Positions 27,773 to 35,816 of a stretch of 64,000 nucleotides of DNA are shown in pieces. The notes below the pieces were generated by a model, which ran no database searches, was not told the DNA's origin, and saw only the letters and a list, made by a program, of their open reading frames with translations. This DNA comes from Pseudomonadota bacterium (GTDB taxonomy: Bacteria; Pseudomonadota; Gammaproteobacteria; Burkholderiales; Burkholderiaceae_E): contig JAEWGX010000056.1 of NCBI GenBank assembly GCA_023388075.1, positions 3,992 to 67,991 of the forward strand, given 5' to 3'. Made by a program: the position numbers and the translations under genes. How positions within the stretch are numbered: the first letter of the stretch is position 1; each line of letters begins with the position of its first letter.

Positions 27773-28687
27773 TCATTCAGTCGGCTCGAGGAAGTCGCCC
27801 ACCGGGAGCTCTTCGGCCAGGAAATCCAGCAGATGCCGCACGGCGGGCACCAGCCCCCGCCGGGCCGGGTAGACCGCGTGAACGATGCCGAGTGGCGGCG
27901 ACCAACCGGGCAGGACTTCAACCAGGAGTCCCTCGTTGCGCGCTTGCCTGCACATGAAATCGGGCAGGACGGCGGCGCCCACCCCGTCGATCGCCGCCGC
28001 CAGCAACGCCAGGTGATTGTTGGTCACCAAGCGCGGCGAATGCGCGTGGGCATGCTTTCGGCCGCCTGGCCCGGTCAGCCGCCAGGTGGCCGCCGCGCCA
28101 GCCGAACCGGCCACCGTATCCAGCCGCCCGAGGTCCGTCACGTCCCTGACAGGTCCCTGTCGACGCAGCAGCTCCGGGCTGGCCACCAGGACGCCGCGAG
28201 TCGTGCCGAAGGTCCGGGCCACCAGCGCCGTGCTGTCCTCGATGGCCGGCCGCGCCCGAACTGCGATGTCGATGCCTTCGTCGATGGGGTCCACCGGGCG
28301 ATTGAGCGCAAGCAGCTCGATGCGCACGAGCGGATAGCGCTCCATGAACCGCGGCAGCAACCGGGCCACGATGTCCTGGGCCAGCACCACCGGGCACGAC
28401 AGACGCACCGTGCCGCGCGGCTCCTTCTGGACCTGGGCGACCGTCTCGTAGGCCGTACGGGCGCTTTCGCGCATCTCCACGCAGTGGGCCAGGAAGAGCT
28501 CGCCGGCCGGCGTGAGCGAGATCCGCCGCGAGCTGCGTTCGAGCAGTTGCACCCCCAGTTGCTCTTCGAGCCGGGCAACCCGGCGTGACAGGCGCGATTT
28601 CGGCATCCCGAGCATCCGCCCGGCTGCGGCGAAGCCGCGGTGCTCCATCACCTCAGCAAACAGCACCATGTCGTTGAGGTCCTGCAT
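27773..28687 (-). CDS. LysR-family transcriptional regulator
   Basis: A 304-residue DNA-binding regulator. The N-terminal winged helix-turn-helix covers about residues 5-62 (FAAAGRMLGMPKSRLSRRVARLEEQLG), followed by the usual effector-binding domain. GGAGGA a few bases before ATG 28687 fixes the start; an ATG 24 bases upstream is within the operator region. It is divergent from azoR, the arrangement seen where a LysR protein controls a neighbouring quinone or azo reductase, and a perfect 16-bp palindrome lies between them. Confidence 0.9.
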   Translation of the reverse strand: MQDLNDMVLFAEVMEHRGFAAAGRMLGMPKSRLSRRVARLEEQLGVQLLERSSRRISLTPAGELFLAHCVEMRESARTAYETVAQVQKEPRGTVRLSCPVVLAQDIVARLLPRFMERYPLVRIELLALNRPVDPIDEGIDIAVRARPAIEDSTALVARTFGTTRGVLVASPELLRRQGPVRDVTDLGRLDTVAGSAGAAATWRLTGPGGRKHAHAHSPRLVTNNHLALLAAAIDGVGAAVLPDFMCRQARNEGLLVEVLPGWSPPLGIVHAVYPARRGLVPAVRHLLDFLAEELPVGDFLEPTE

Positions 28688-28704
28688 CCATTCCTCCAGG
28701 GATC

Positions 28705-28720
28705 GTTCCATTAATGGAAC
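28705..28720. promoter_or_regulatory. Perfect 16-bp palindrome, candidate LysR operator
   Basis: GTTCCATTAATGGAAC reads the same on both strands. It lies 18 bases upstream of the LysR start and 100 bases upstream of azoR, in the divergent control region, with AT-rich sequence (28735-28800) on the azoR side. Position and symmetry suit autoregulation by the LysR protein and activation or repression of azoR; binding is inferred. Confidence 0.6.
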
Positions 28721-28820
28721 TCAGAAGCGCATTCTTACCTACTTATCCTGGTTCGTATCCAAAACTAGAATCATTCTATTGCTTTGCAGCAATCGCATTC
28801 AAGAACCAGGAGCCCATCCA

Positions 28821-29453
28821 ATGAAACTTCTTCACGTCGACACCAGCATTCTTGGAGACGGGTCCGTCTCCCGGCGGCTCACCCGCGAGATCGTCTCGCA
28901 ATGGCGCCGCCGGCTCCCCGGTACCGATGTCGAGTACCTCGACCTGGCGGTGGCCGCGCCCGCCCACTTCGGCCCCGACGCGCTGGGCATCAAGTTCGGC
29001 ATCCAGGACGCGCCGACCGAGGCGCAGCGCCGCGAGAACGACGTCTCCGAGCGACTGGTGAGCCAGTTTCTCGCCGCCGACGTCGTCGTCATCGGCGCTC
29101 CGCTCTACAACTTCACCATTCCCACCCAGCTCAAGGCCTGGATCGATCGGCTCGCCCAGGCAGGCCGCACCTTCAAGTACACGGACAAGGGCGCCGTCGG
29201 CCTGGCCGGCGACAAGACGGTGATCGTCGCTTCCTCCCGTGGTGGCGTGTACAGCGCCAGCGCCGAGTCGGAAGCCATGGCGCACCAGGAGAGCTACCTT
29301 CGGATCATCTTCGGCTTCTTCGGGATCACCGACGTGCGCATCGTTCGCGCCGAGGGAACCGCGATGGGCGACGCGGCGCGGCGGGCGGGCATCGAATCGG
29401 CACTGCGAGCCATCCCGGCGGTGGTGGCTGCCGAGGAGCGCATCGCAGCTTGA
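28821..29453 (+). CDS. azoR: FMN-dependent NADH-azoreductase / quinone reductase
   Basis: A 210-residue flavodoxin-fold enzyme that reduces quinones and azo compounds with NAD(P)H. The N-terminus MKLLHVDTSILGDGSVSRRL, the segment PLYNFTIPTQLKAWIDR and the SSRGGVYS loop are typical of AzoR. AGGAG precedes ATG 28821. It is divergent from the LysR gene, which likely regulates it in response to quinone or thiol stress. Its last 160 bases overlap, tail to tail, the 3' end of the HxlR-type gene on the other strand. Confidence 0.92.
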   Translation: MKLLHVDTSILGDGSVSRRLTREIVSQWRRRLPGTDVEYLDLAVAAPAHFGPDALGIKFGIQDAPTEAQRRENDVSERLVSQFLAADVVVIGAPLYNFTIPTQLKAWIDRLAQAGRTFKYTDKGAVGLAGDKTVIVASSRGGVYSASAESEAMAHQESYLRIIFGFFGITDVRIVRAEGTAMGDAARRAGIESALRAIPAVVAAEERIAA

Positions 29454-30187
29454 CGGGCCGCGAGCGGGAGCCGGTTCGCATCCCGCTCGACTTCCGGGGC
29501 CTCTCGTCGCATCGATTTCACGGCGGCGAGCGGGCCCGGTAGCAGCCATCGAGACAACGCCCGGCGCGCCCAGCCGAGTCCCGTGACCTGGATGCCGCCA
29601 CGCTCGATGGCGTGAGCGAGCGTCACGTCTCCGCGATACACGCGGATGATCGTCGGCAGTGTCGTCTCGAGATAGAGGTCGACGTCGAAGCCCGGGTCGT
29701 CCTTGCACATCTCGAGCTGCCCGTGGTCGTTGACGAACCACCACTCGCTCATCCGCGCCGGCTGGTCCGCGAAGGTCACCTTCACGACACAGCGCCGTGC
29801 GCCGAACGCCTCCGGCCGCACGCTTCGCTCCAGCGCCCACAGCAGGAGCTTGAGGTCGAGCTCGTGCGCGGCGAGCTCGCGACGAGCCCAGCGCTGCCCC
29901 CAGATGCCGAGTCCTTCGATCACCGGCTCGAAGTCGCGGCCCGCGGCCGTGAGATGGTAGGTCCAGCCGCGGCGACCCAAGGCGGCGCGACGCTCGACGA
30001 CGCCTTCCGCCTCGAGCTGCTGCAGGCGGCGCGCAAGCAGCGTCGGCGAGGCCGCCGGCACCCCCCGCTGCAACTCGGAGAACCGCGCAGCACCCGAGGC
30101 GAGGTCGCGCAGGATGAGTGCCGTCCAGCGCTCGCAGAACAACTCGGCGGCCTTGGCAACCGGACAGGACTGGCCATAGCTTCGCAT
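29294..30187 (-). CDS. HxlR-family transcriptional regulator with C-terminal sterol-carrier-like domain
   Basis: A 297-residue protein. The N-terminal 100 residues are a winged helix of the HxlR type, with the family cysteine in SCPVAKAAELF at position 8. A second domain of about 110 residues (VVKVTFADQPARMSEWWFVNDHG...IRVYRGDVTLAHAI) resembles the SCP2-like domain seen in some HxlR regulators. The last 53 residues are translated from DNA antisense to azoR and look low-complexity; most relatives end before that. The stop may have been lost and the tail recruited. Divergent from the methyltransferase gene, which it may control. Confidence 0.8.
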   Translation of the reverse strand: MRSYGQSCPVAKAAELFCERWTALILRDLASGAARFSELQRGVPAASPTLLARRLQQLEAEGVVERRAALGRRGWTYHLTAAGRDFEPVIEGLGIWGQRWARRELAAHELDLKLLLWALERSVRPEAFGARRCVVKVTFADQPARMSEWWFVNDHGQLEMCKDDPGFDVDLYLETTLPTIIRVYRGDVTLAHAIERGGIQVTGLGWARRALSRWLLPGPLAAVKSMRREAPEVERDANRLPLAARQAAMRSSAATTAGMARSADSMPARRAASPIAVPSARTMRTSVIPKKPKMIRR

Positions 30188-30327
30188 GGTGGACCACCCG
30201 CAAGCGGAGTCGAGGCCTGCCGATCTTACGCCGGCCTTGGCGCGCCACCACTACATTTCGTGGACTATCCCCGGGCCCCGGCAGCGCCGCAGAATCCCCT
30301 TCCTCGCAACGACATGGGAGAAGCGCC

Positions 30328-31242
30328 ATGGCACCGACCATTGCTGGCGACACCAGCGGGAGCTCGACGACGCCTGCCGGAACCGGCGTCGCGCAGGCCT
30401 TCGCGAGAGGCAACGCGAACGATGTCGAGCATGCCGTCGAGCAACACTATGCGCGCGGCAACCTGGAGGACGCGATCCTGCACGCACTGGCAGCGTCGGG
30501 CAAGGACATCGATCATCTCGTGCCTTCCGACCTGTCGCCGGTGGACGAGTTCCATACCGGGGCGCGCCAGGCCACCATCGATCTTGCCGCACGGCTCGAC
30601 TTCCGCGCGGACATGCACATCCTCGACATCGGCTGCGGCATCGGCGGGCCCTCCCGCTACCTGGCCGAAACGCGCGGCTGCCGCGTCATGGGGGTCGACC
30701 TCACGCCGAGCTTCGTGGACACCGCGACCGCGCTGGCGCGTCGGGTCGGCCTGGTCGATCTTGTCCAGTACCGGCAGGCCAGTGCACTAAACCTGCCTTT
30801 CGATGACGGCACCTTCGACGGTGCCTGGATGCTGCATGTCGGCATGAACATCGAGGACAAGGCGCGGCTTTTCCGGGAGGTCCGCCGAGTCGTCGCACGG
30901 GGCGGCCGGCTTGGGCTCTTCGATGTCATGCGCATCGGCGACGGCGACCTTGCGTTCCCGCTGCCCTGGGCCACCGCCCCGGCGACGAGCTTTGTCGAGA
31001 CACCGCAAGCCTATCGGACGGCGCTCGGGGAAGCGGGCTTCGACGTCACCGGCGAGCGCGATCGCCGCGACTTCGCGCTGGCCTACATGGCCGAGATGAA
31101 AGCGAGGGCGGCCGCCGGTGGACCGCCGTCTCTCGGCGTGCACGTTCTGATCGTCGACGCGCCGGCCAAGATGGCCAACTACGCGGGGCTCGTCGAGCGC
31201 CGGATCGCCGCCCCGGTGGAGATGGTCTGCCGGGCGCGGTAG
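30328..31242 (+). CDS. SAM-dependent class I methyltransferase
   Basis: A 304-residue cytoplasmic methyltransferase. Motif I (LDIGCGIGG) is at 99-107, preceded by an N-terminal helical extension, and motif II/III (DGAWMLHVGMNI) follows. The overall pattern resembles glycine/sarcosine or UbiE/tocopherol-like methyltransferases; the acceptor is unknown. GGGAG before ATG 30328 supports the start over a long upstream frame. It is divergent from the HxlR gene and followed by tandem hairpins. Confidence 0.85.
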   Translation: MAPTIAGDTSGSSTTPAGTGVAQAFARGNANDVEHAVEQHYARGNLEDAILHALAASGKDIDHLVPSDLSPVDEFHTGARQATIDLAARLDFRADMHILDIGCGIGGPSRYLAETRGCRVMGVDLTPSFVDTATALARRVGLVDLVQYRQASALNLPFDDGTFDGAWMLHVGMNIEDKARLFREVRRVVARGGRLGLFDVMRIGDGDLAFPLPWATAPATSFVETPQAYRTALGEAGFDVTGERDRRDFALAYMAEMKARAAAGGPPSLGVHVLIVDAPAKMANYAGLVERRIAAPVEMVCRAR

Positions 31243-31275
31243 CGCGGTCGCCTACCGCGAACGCGGTATTCCGCG
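31235..31275 (+). terminator. Tandem hairpins overlapping the methyltransferase stop
   Basis: CGCGGTAG (31235-31242, containing the TAG stop) pairs perfectly with CTACCGCG (31252-31259). A second small hairpin, CGCGG-TATT-CCGCG, follows at 31262-31275. There is no T tract, so this is a candidate terminator or 3' stabiliser. Confidence 0.45.
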
Positions 31276-31336
31276 AACGGCAGCCGTCGGCTACCGTGAC
31301 CTCACGGCCGGCTCGTCCATCACAGGAGAATGCGAC

Positions 31337-31720
31337 ATGGAACGGAACCTCCCGAGGCGACCTGCCCGCCGGTGCGCCGCACCTTCCATCATGGTCATGG
31401 TCGTCGGCATCGGCTCCCTCTCTGTCGGCGCCGGACTCCGGGCGCAGGACAGCGGAAAGGCCCTCCCGCTGCCGGAGCTGGAGTTCGCCTACTGGATATG
31501 CGACTACACCGCGTCGACACGGCGCGTGGACATGGCGACGGCGCTGGCCTGCGGATCCATCAGCGACGACCTGAAGAACCGCAAGTTCGGTGGCGACTTC
31601 GATGCGCTGCTGGCCTGGTGGCGGACCAACAAGGACGCCATGCACCGGACGATCGACACGGCAGCCAGATCGGCCCGGAAGGAACACGCACCGGTGTCCG
31701 GGGAGACGGTCTGGCCTTGA
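31337..31720 (+). CDS. Hypothetical exported protein (127 aa)
   Basis: A 127-residue protein with a basic N-terminus, a hydrophobic core (SIMVMVVGIGSLSVGAG) and a likely cleavage near LRAQD, so it is probably periplasmic. The mature part has two cysteines (YWICDY and ALACGS) that may form a disulfide, and an aromatic motif (FDALLAWWRTNK) that looks conserved. AGGAG precedes ATG 31337. I do not recognise a named family. It stands alone between the methyltransferase and tRNA-Ser. Confidence 0.65.
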   Translation: MERNLPRRPARRCAAPSIMVMVVGIGSLSVGAGLRAQDSGKALPLPELEFAYWICDYTASTRRVDMATALACGSISDDLKNRKFGGDFDALLAWWRTNKDAMHRTIDTAARSARKEHAPVSGETVWP

Positions 31721-31788
31721 CGGGCAGCGGGCGCCGAGCGGCCGCGGGCCAATGCAACCTCCGCGCCGGACGCCGTGGACCAAGGCAA

Positions 31789-31876
31789 TGGCGGAAGGGG
31801 TGGGATTCGAACCCACGGACGGTTGCCCGTCGCCGGTTTTCAAGACCGGTGCAATCGACCACTCTGCCACCCTTCC
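31789..31876 (-). tRNA. tRNA-Ser(TGA)
   Basis: On the minus strand an 88-nt cloverleaf starts GGAAGGGTGGC and ends CCCTTCC-G-CCA, with the CCA encoded (31789-31791). The acceptor stem GGAAGGG/CCCTTCC is perfect, the anticodon TGA is at 31840-31842, a long serine-type variable arm follows, and the T-loop GTTCGAATC is intact. Confidence 0.96.
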
Positions 31877-31954
31877 CGGCGGTAGCGCGATGTTACTCCC
31901 CCGAGCCCCGTAGATCGTCCGGCGGCAGGCCATTCATCGCTCTTCCGCGGTCTG

Positions 31955-32896
31955 ATGCAGAATGTCCGCATGGAGATGCAGGACGCGCGCGCCGGCCGGC
32001 TGGATGATCCCGACGGCACCATCGAGGCCCTTCACCGCTTCATCCACCGTCATCGCCGCATCGCCGTGCTGACCGGTGCTGGCGTGAGCACGGATTCCGG
32101 CATCCCCGACTACCGCGATCTCGAAGGCGGTTGGAAGCGCCCGCCACCGATGACGTACCAGGTGTTTACCGAAAGCGAGGCGGGGCGCCGGCGCTACTGG
32201 GCGCGCAGCATGGCCGGGTGGCCGCTGATGGCCTCGGCACGGCCGAACGAAGTCCACGTCGCGCTGGCCGCCCTGGAGGCACGGGGCCGCACGTCGGTGC
32301 TGATCACCCAGAACGTCGACGGCCTGCACCAACAGGCCGGCAGCCGCGAGATCGTCGAGTTGCACGGGCGGCTCGATCGGGTCGCCTGTCTCGCCTGCGG
32401 CACCCGCAGCGAGCGCGCGGCGCTTCAGCGCCGGCTCGAGGACGCCAATCCCGGCTGGGCGGGGCTGGTCGCGACGGTGGCGCCCGACGGCGATGCGGAC
32501 CTCGAGGCGATGGACTTCGAATCCTTCCACATCCCGGCCTGCGAGGTCTGCGGCGGCGTGCTGAAGCCCGACGTGGTGTTCTTCGGCGAGGCGGTGCCGC
32601 GCGCACGCGTGCAGTCGGCCCTGGCCTCGGTCGCCGCGTCCGACGCACTGCTGGTGGTCGGCTCCTCGCTGATGGTCTTCTCGAGCTTTCGCTTCGCCAG
32701 GCAAGCCCGCGAGCTCGGGCTGCCGATCGCGGCGGTGAACCTGGGCCGCACCCGTGCGGACGACTTCCTGCAGTTGAAGGTGGCCCTGCCGGCGGCCGAG
32801 GCGCTCGCGTTCCTCCTGCCGTCGTCCGCCTCGTCGCCCGCGGCTACGGCTCGGCCCGCACACCCAGATCCCGCAGGGTCGATTCCCGCCGCGTAA
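31955..32896 (+). CDS. Sirtuin, NAD-dependent protein deacylase (SIRT4-like class II)
   Basis: A 313-residue NAD-dependent lysine deacylase. GAGVSTDSGIPDYR starts at 41, TQNVDGLHQQAG at 118, and the catalytic histidine is at 137 (ELHG). Zinc ligands are CLAC (145, 148) and a second CEVC pair, followed by KPDVVFFGE, as in class II bacterial sirtuins. A start at 31970 is also possible. The last 53 bases overlap the end of the convergent OYE gene, so the alanine/proline-rich C-terminal tail may be dispensable. Confidence 0.9.
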   Translation: MQNVRMEMQDARAGRLDDPDGTIEALHRFIHRHRRIAVLTGAGVSTDSGIPDYRDLEGGWKRPPPMTYQVFTESEAGRRRYWARSMAGWPLMASARPNEVHVALAALEARGRTSVLITQNVDGLHQQAGSREIVELHGRLDRVACLACGTRSERAALQRRLEDANPGWAGLVATVAPDGDADLEAMDFESFHIPACEVCGGVLKPDVVFFGEAVPRARVQSALASVAASDALLVVGSSLMVFSSFRFARQARELGLPIAAVNLGRTRADDFLQLKVALPAAEALAFLLPSSASSPAATARPAHPDPAGSIPAA

Positions 32897-33989
32897 GCCA
32901 CCAGCCGTACTGCTTGGGCCACGCCTCGAAGCGCGGATCGGCGCCGAGGGCGATCGCCGCATGATGCGGCCAGTTGGGATCGAAGAGTGCCTCGCGTCCG
33001 ATCGCGATCAGGTCGGCCTTGCCCTCGGCCAGCACCGCCTCGGCCTGGGCCGGCTCGATGATGAGCCCGACCGCCATGGTGGCGACGCCGGCCTCGCGGC
33101 GGATGGTCTCGGAGAATGGCACCTGGAAACCGAGCCCACGCGGCGCGGTGGCCGACGCGGTGGCGGGCCCCGCGATGCCACCGGAAGAGCAGTCGACCAC
33201 GTCGATGCCCAACTCGGCCAGGCGCCGGGCGAGCACCACGCTGTCCTGGAGCGACCAGCCGGCGGGGTCGTTGTCCACCGCCGAGCAACGGAAGAACACC
33301 GGCTTGTCGGCGGGCCAGGCATCGCGCACGAGCCGGGCGATCTCGAGCGGGTAGCGCATGCGACCCTCGAGGTCGCCGCCATACTCGTCGTCCCGCTCGT
33401 TGGTGAGCGGCGAGAGGAAGGTGTGCAGAAGGTACCCGTGCGCGCCGTGGACCTCGACGATGTCGAACCCGGCCTCGAGCGCCCGCCGGGCGGCCGCCTC
33501 GAAGCCGCGCCGCACGGCTTCCAGGTCCGCCGTGGTCATCGCCCGTGGGGTGGCCCAGCCGGGACCGATCGGCTTCGCACTCGGCGCCATGGTGGGCCAC
33601 GGCACGCTGCCGGCCGCCACCAGCTCGGGCGTGAGCGGGCCGTTGCCTTCCCACGGCCGCGCCATGGAGCTCTTGCGCCCCGCATGGCCGAGCTGGATCG
33701 CCGGTATGGCTCCCTGGCTGCGGATGAAGGAGGCCACGCGGGCAAGCGGCGGCACATGGGCCTCGCTCCAGATGCCCAGGTCGCCGTGGGTGATGCGGCC
33801 GTCGGCCAGCACGGCGGTCGCCTCCAGGAAGACGATTCCCGCCCCACCCTGGGCGAACTTGCCGGCGTGGACCAGGTGCCAGTCGGACGCGATCCCATCG
33901 TCGGCCGAGTACTGGCACATGGGTGAGATGACGATCCGGTTGCGGCTGGTCACGCCGCGGATGGTCAGGGGACTGAAAAGCTGGGACAC
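32844..33989 (-). CDS. Old yellow enzyme family NADH:flavin oxidoreductase (YqjM/xenobiotic reductase type)
   Basis: A 381-residue FMN enzyme with a TIM-barrel fold that reduces activated C=C bonds of enones, nitro compounds or other electrophiles. The YqjM-subclass motif ISPMCQYSADDG near residues 21-32 contains the redox-tuning cysteine, and the substrate-binding histidine pair is in the HGAHGYLLH region. The start is GTG at 33989 with GAGGG upstream. It is divergent from the GT9 gene and convergent, with a 53-base overlap, to the sirtuin. Confidence 0.9.
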   Translation of the reverse strand: MSQLFSPLTIRGVTSRNRIVISPMCQYSADDGIASDWHLVHAGKFAQGGAGIVFLEATAVLADGRITHGDLGIWSEAHVPPLARVASFIRSQGAIPAIQLGHAGRKSSMARPWEGNGPLTPELVAAGSVPWPTMAPSAKPIGPGWATPRAMTTADLEAVRRGFEAAARRALEAGFDIVEVHGAHGYLLHTFLSPLTNERDDEYGGDLEGRMRYPLEIARLVRDAWPADKPVFFRCSAVDNDPAGWSLQDSVVLARRLAELGIDVVDCSSGGIAGPATASATAPRGLGFQVPFSETIRREAGVATMAVGLIIEPAQAEAVLAEGKADLIAIGREALFDPNWPHHAAIALGADPRFEAWPKQYGWWLTRRESTLRDLGVRAEP

Positions 33990-34072
33990 TGGATACCCTC
34001 CGTCATGTCGTGCGCAACGCTCGATGGTAGGCGACGACGAGCCGCGCCAGAATCGCCGTACATTAGCGACCT

Positions 34073-35140
34073 ATGCTGCAAGCCGTACGCCTTCCGCGCC
34101 CCTTGGTGGTCCGCTGCGGTGCCATGGGCGACATGGTGCTGCTCACCCCGCTGATCCGCTCGCTCTCCTCCCGCTACGGCGCGGCCGTGGACATCGTCTC
34201 GAGCGGCGCCTGGACCGTGCCGCTGCTGCAGGGCCAGCCCGGCGTCGGCGAGATCCACCTCCTGCGCAACCGCAAGCTGCCCTACTTCCTCAATCGCAAC
34301 GGCCAGGCGCTGGTGGCGACATTGCGCGCCCGCGGCCCGACGCCAACCTGGTACTGCGACACCGACAATCGCTGCCTGCCCCTGCTGCGCCGGGCCGGAA
34401 TCGGCGAAGAGCACCTGGTCAACATCCGGGACCTGCCGATCCGCGATGGCGAGCACCTGGTCGATCATTGGCGGCGGTTCGCGCGGCTGACGCCAAGGCA
34501 GGGAAGCGAGGGGGTGCCGCAGGATGCCCTCGACCTGAATCCGATCCTCGAGGTGCCTGCGGCCGAGCGGGCCGGCTTGGACGGATGGCTCGATGTACGC
34601 GGCCTCGCCGACCGCCCCCTGCTGCTGCTGCAGCCGGGGAACAAGCGCACCATGCGGCCCGGCCTGCGGCGCCGGCCGAGCAACACCAAGTGGTGGCCGG
34701 AGTCCCGCTGGGCGGCACTGGTCCAGGAGCTCGCGCAGCTGCACCCGGAGGCTGCCATCCTGCTGATGGGCGTGCCGCGCGAGCAGGCGCTGAACGACGA
34801 GATCATCGCGCTCGCCGGCAGGCGCAACGTCCACAACGTCGCCTGCGACCTGCCGATTCCGCGGATGCTCGCGCTGATGGAGCGCGCGGTGGCGATGGTG
34901 TCGGTCGATACCGGGCCGGCGCATGCCGCGGCCGCCGTCGGCTGCCCGGTCGTCGTGCTCTTCGGCGCGGCCGATCCCGTGCGGATCTGCCCTCGGGGAC
35001 GAGCGCCGGTCCTGCATCTTGCCGGACGCAGGGGCGACGCGCCGAGCATCCTGGGCATCACCGTGGAACAGGTGCTCGCCGCCTGGGAACGGCTGCCGAA
35101 ACGCTGGACGGCCGGCGTGGCGCTCGCGGCGAGGGCCTGA
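34073..35140 (+). CDS. GT9-family glycosyltransferase (heptosyltransferase-like)
   Basis: A 355-residue glycosyltransferase. The N-terminus (PLVVRCGAMGDMVLLTPLIRSL) matches the GT9 acceptor domain, and the C-terminus has the nucleotide-sugar motif SVDTGPAHAAAAVGCPVVVLFG. It is probably an LPS core heptosyltransferase or a related enzyme; it is not the same gene as waaC at 10.7-11.7 kb, with which it shares only the general fold. Start ATG 34073 directly follows an 83-base divergent spacer. Confidence 0.85.
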   Translation: MLQAVRLPRPLVVRCGAMGDMVLLTPLIRSLSSRYGAAVDIVSSGAWTVPLLQGQPGVGEIHLLRNRKLPYFLNRNGQALVATLRARGPTPTWYCDTDNRCLPLLRRAGIGEEHLVNIRDLPIRDGEHLVDHWRRFARLTPRQGSEGVPQDALDLNPILEVPAAERAGLDGWLDVRGLADRPLLLLQPGNKRTMRPGLRRRPSNTKWWPESRWAALVQELAQLHPEAAILLMGVPREQALNDEIIALAGRRNVHNVACDLPIPRMLALMERAVAMVSVDTGPAHAAAAVGCPVVVLFGAADPVRICPRGRAPVLHLAGRRGDAPSILGITVEQVLAAWERLPKRWTAGVALAARA

Positions 35141-35203
35141 GCGACCGCGCTCCCTTCGTGCCGGACAGCCCGCCGTGGCGGTCTTCGGCTCCCCTCCTCG
35201 GGT

Positions 35204-35782
35204 TCAGCGCAGATCGAAGGCGGGCCAGGGCCAGTGGCCGGAGAACAGCCGATCGAGCCAGTGCACGGCGATCTGGGTCTTCACGTCGGGCAACCGGCCG
35301 GCACGAAGCTCGTCCATCATCCACCCGAGCGTCACCCACTCGAGCTCGAGCAGCTCGTCCGCGTCGCGCGAATGCTCCTGCAGCGTGAGGCCGCGCGCGA
35401 TGAAGATGTCCAGGACCTCGTCGGAAAAGCCGATCGCGGGATGGATGCGGGTGAGGAAGGCCCACTCCCGCGCGGTGTAGCCGGTCTCCTCGAGCAGCTC
35501 GCGTCGCGCGGTCTGGAAGGAGGTCTCGCCGGCGTCGAGCTTGCCGGCCGGGAACTCGACGTAGATGTTGCCGGTCGCGTAGCGGAACTGGCGCTCCACC
35601 AGGACGCGCTCATCGTCGCCGATGGGAACCATCGCGGCCGCGCCCGGGTGCACCACGAACTCGCGCGAGGCGAGCTGCCCGTTCGGCAGCCGCGCCATGT
35701 CACGGCGGACCTTGAGGAACTTGCCCTCGTAGACCACCTGCTGCTCGACCGTCGCCTCGGCCAGCGACTCGGGCTCACGCAT
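35204..35782 (-). CDS. NUDIX hydrolase, ADP-ribose pyrophosphatase type
   Basis: A 192-residue hydrolase with a full NUDIX box (GKLDAGETSFQTARRELLEETGY; the G-5x-E-7x-REUXEEXGU pattern is intact). The flanking strands match ADP-ribose pyrophosphatases, which convert ADP-ribose to AMP and ribose-5-phosphate. AAGGAG lies eight bases before ATG 35782. It starts only 34 bases after nuoN on the same strand, so it is probably the last gene of the nuo transcript, in keeping with clearing nucleotide breakdown products; that link is inference. Confidence 0.88.
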   Translation of the reverse strand: MREPESLAEATVEQQVVYEGKFLKVRRDMARLPNGQLASREFVVHPGAAAMVPIGDDERVLVERQFRYATGNIYVEFPAGKLDAGETSFQTARRELLEETGYTAREWAFLTRIHPAIGFSDEVLDIFIARGLTLQEHSRDADELLELEWVTLGWMMDELRAGRLPDVKTQIAVHWLDRLFSGHWPWPAFDLR

Positions 35783-35816
35783 GGCCGGAACTCCTTCGTT
35801 GCGTCACGTGACCTCC

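Noticed and set aside
28776..30413. 545-codon minus-strand frame through azoR and the HxlR gene
   Set aside because: Different frame from the HxlR protein; no ribosome-binding site; shadow.
31789..31876. tRNA-Ser as an integration site
   Set aside because: No integrase, no repeat of the tRNA 3' end nearby, and flanking genes look native.
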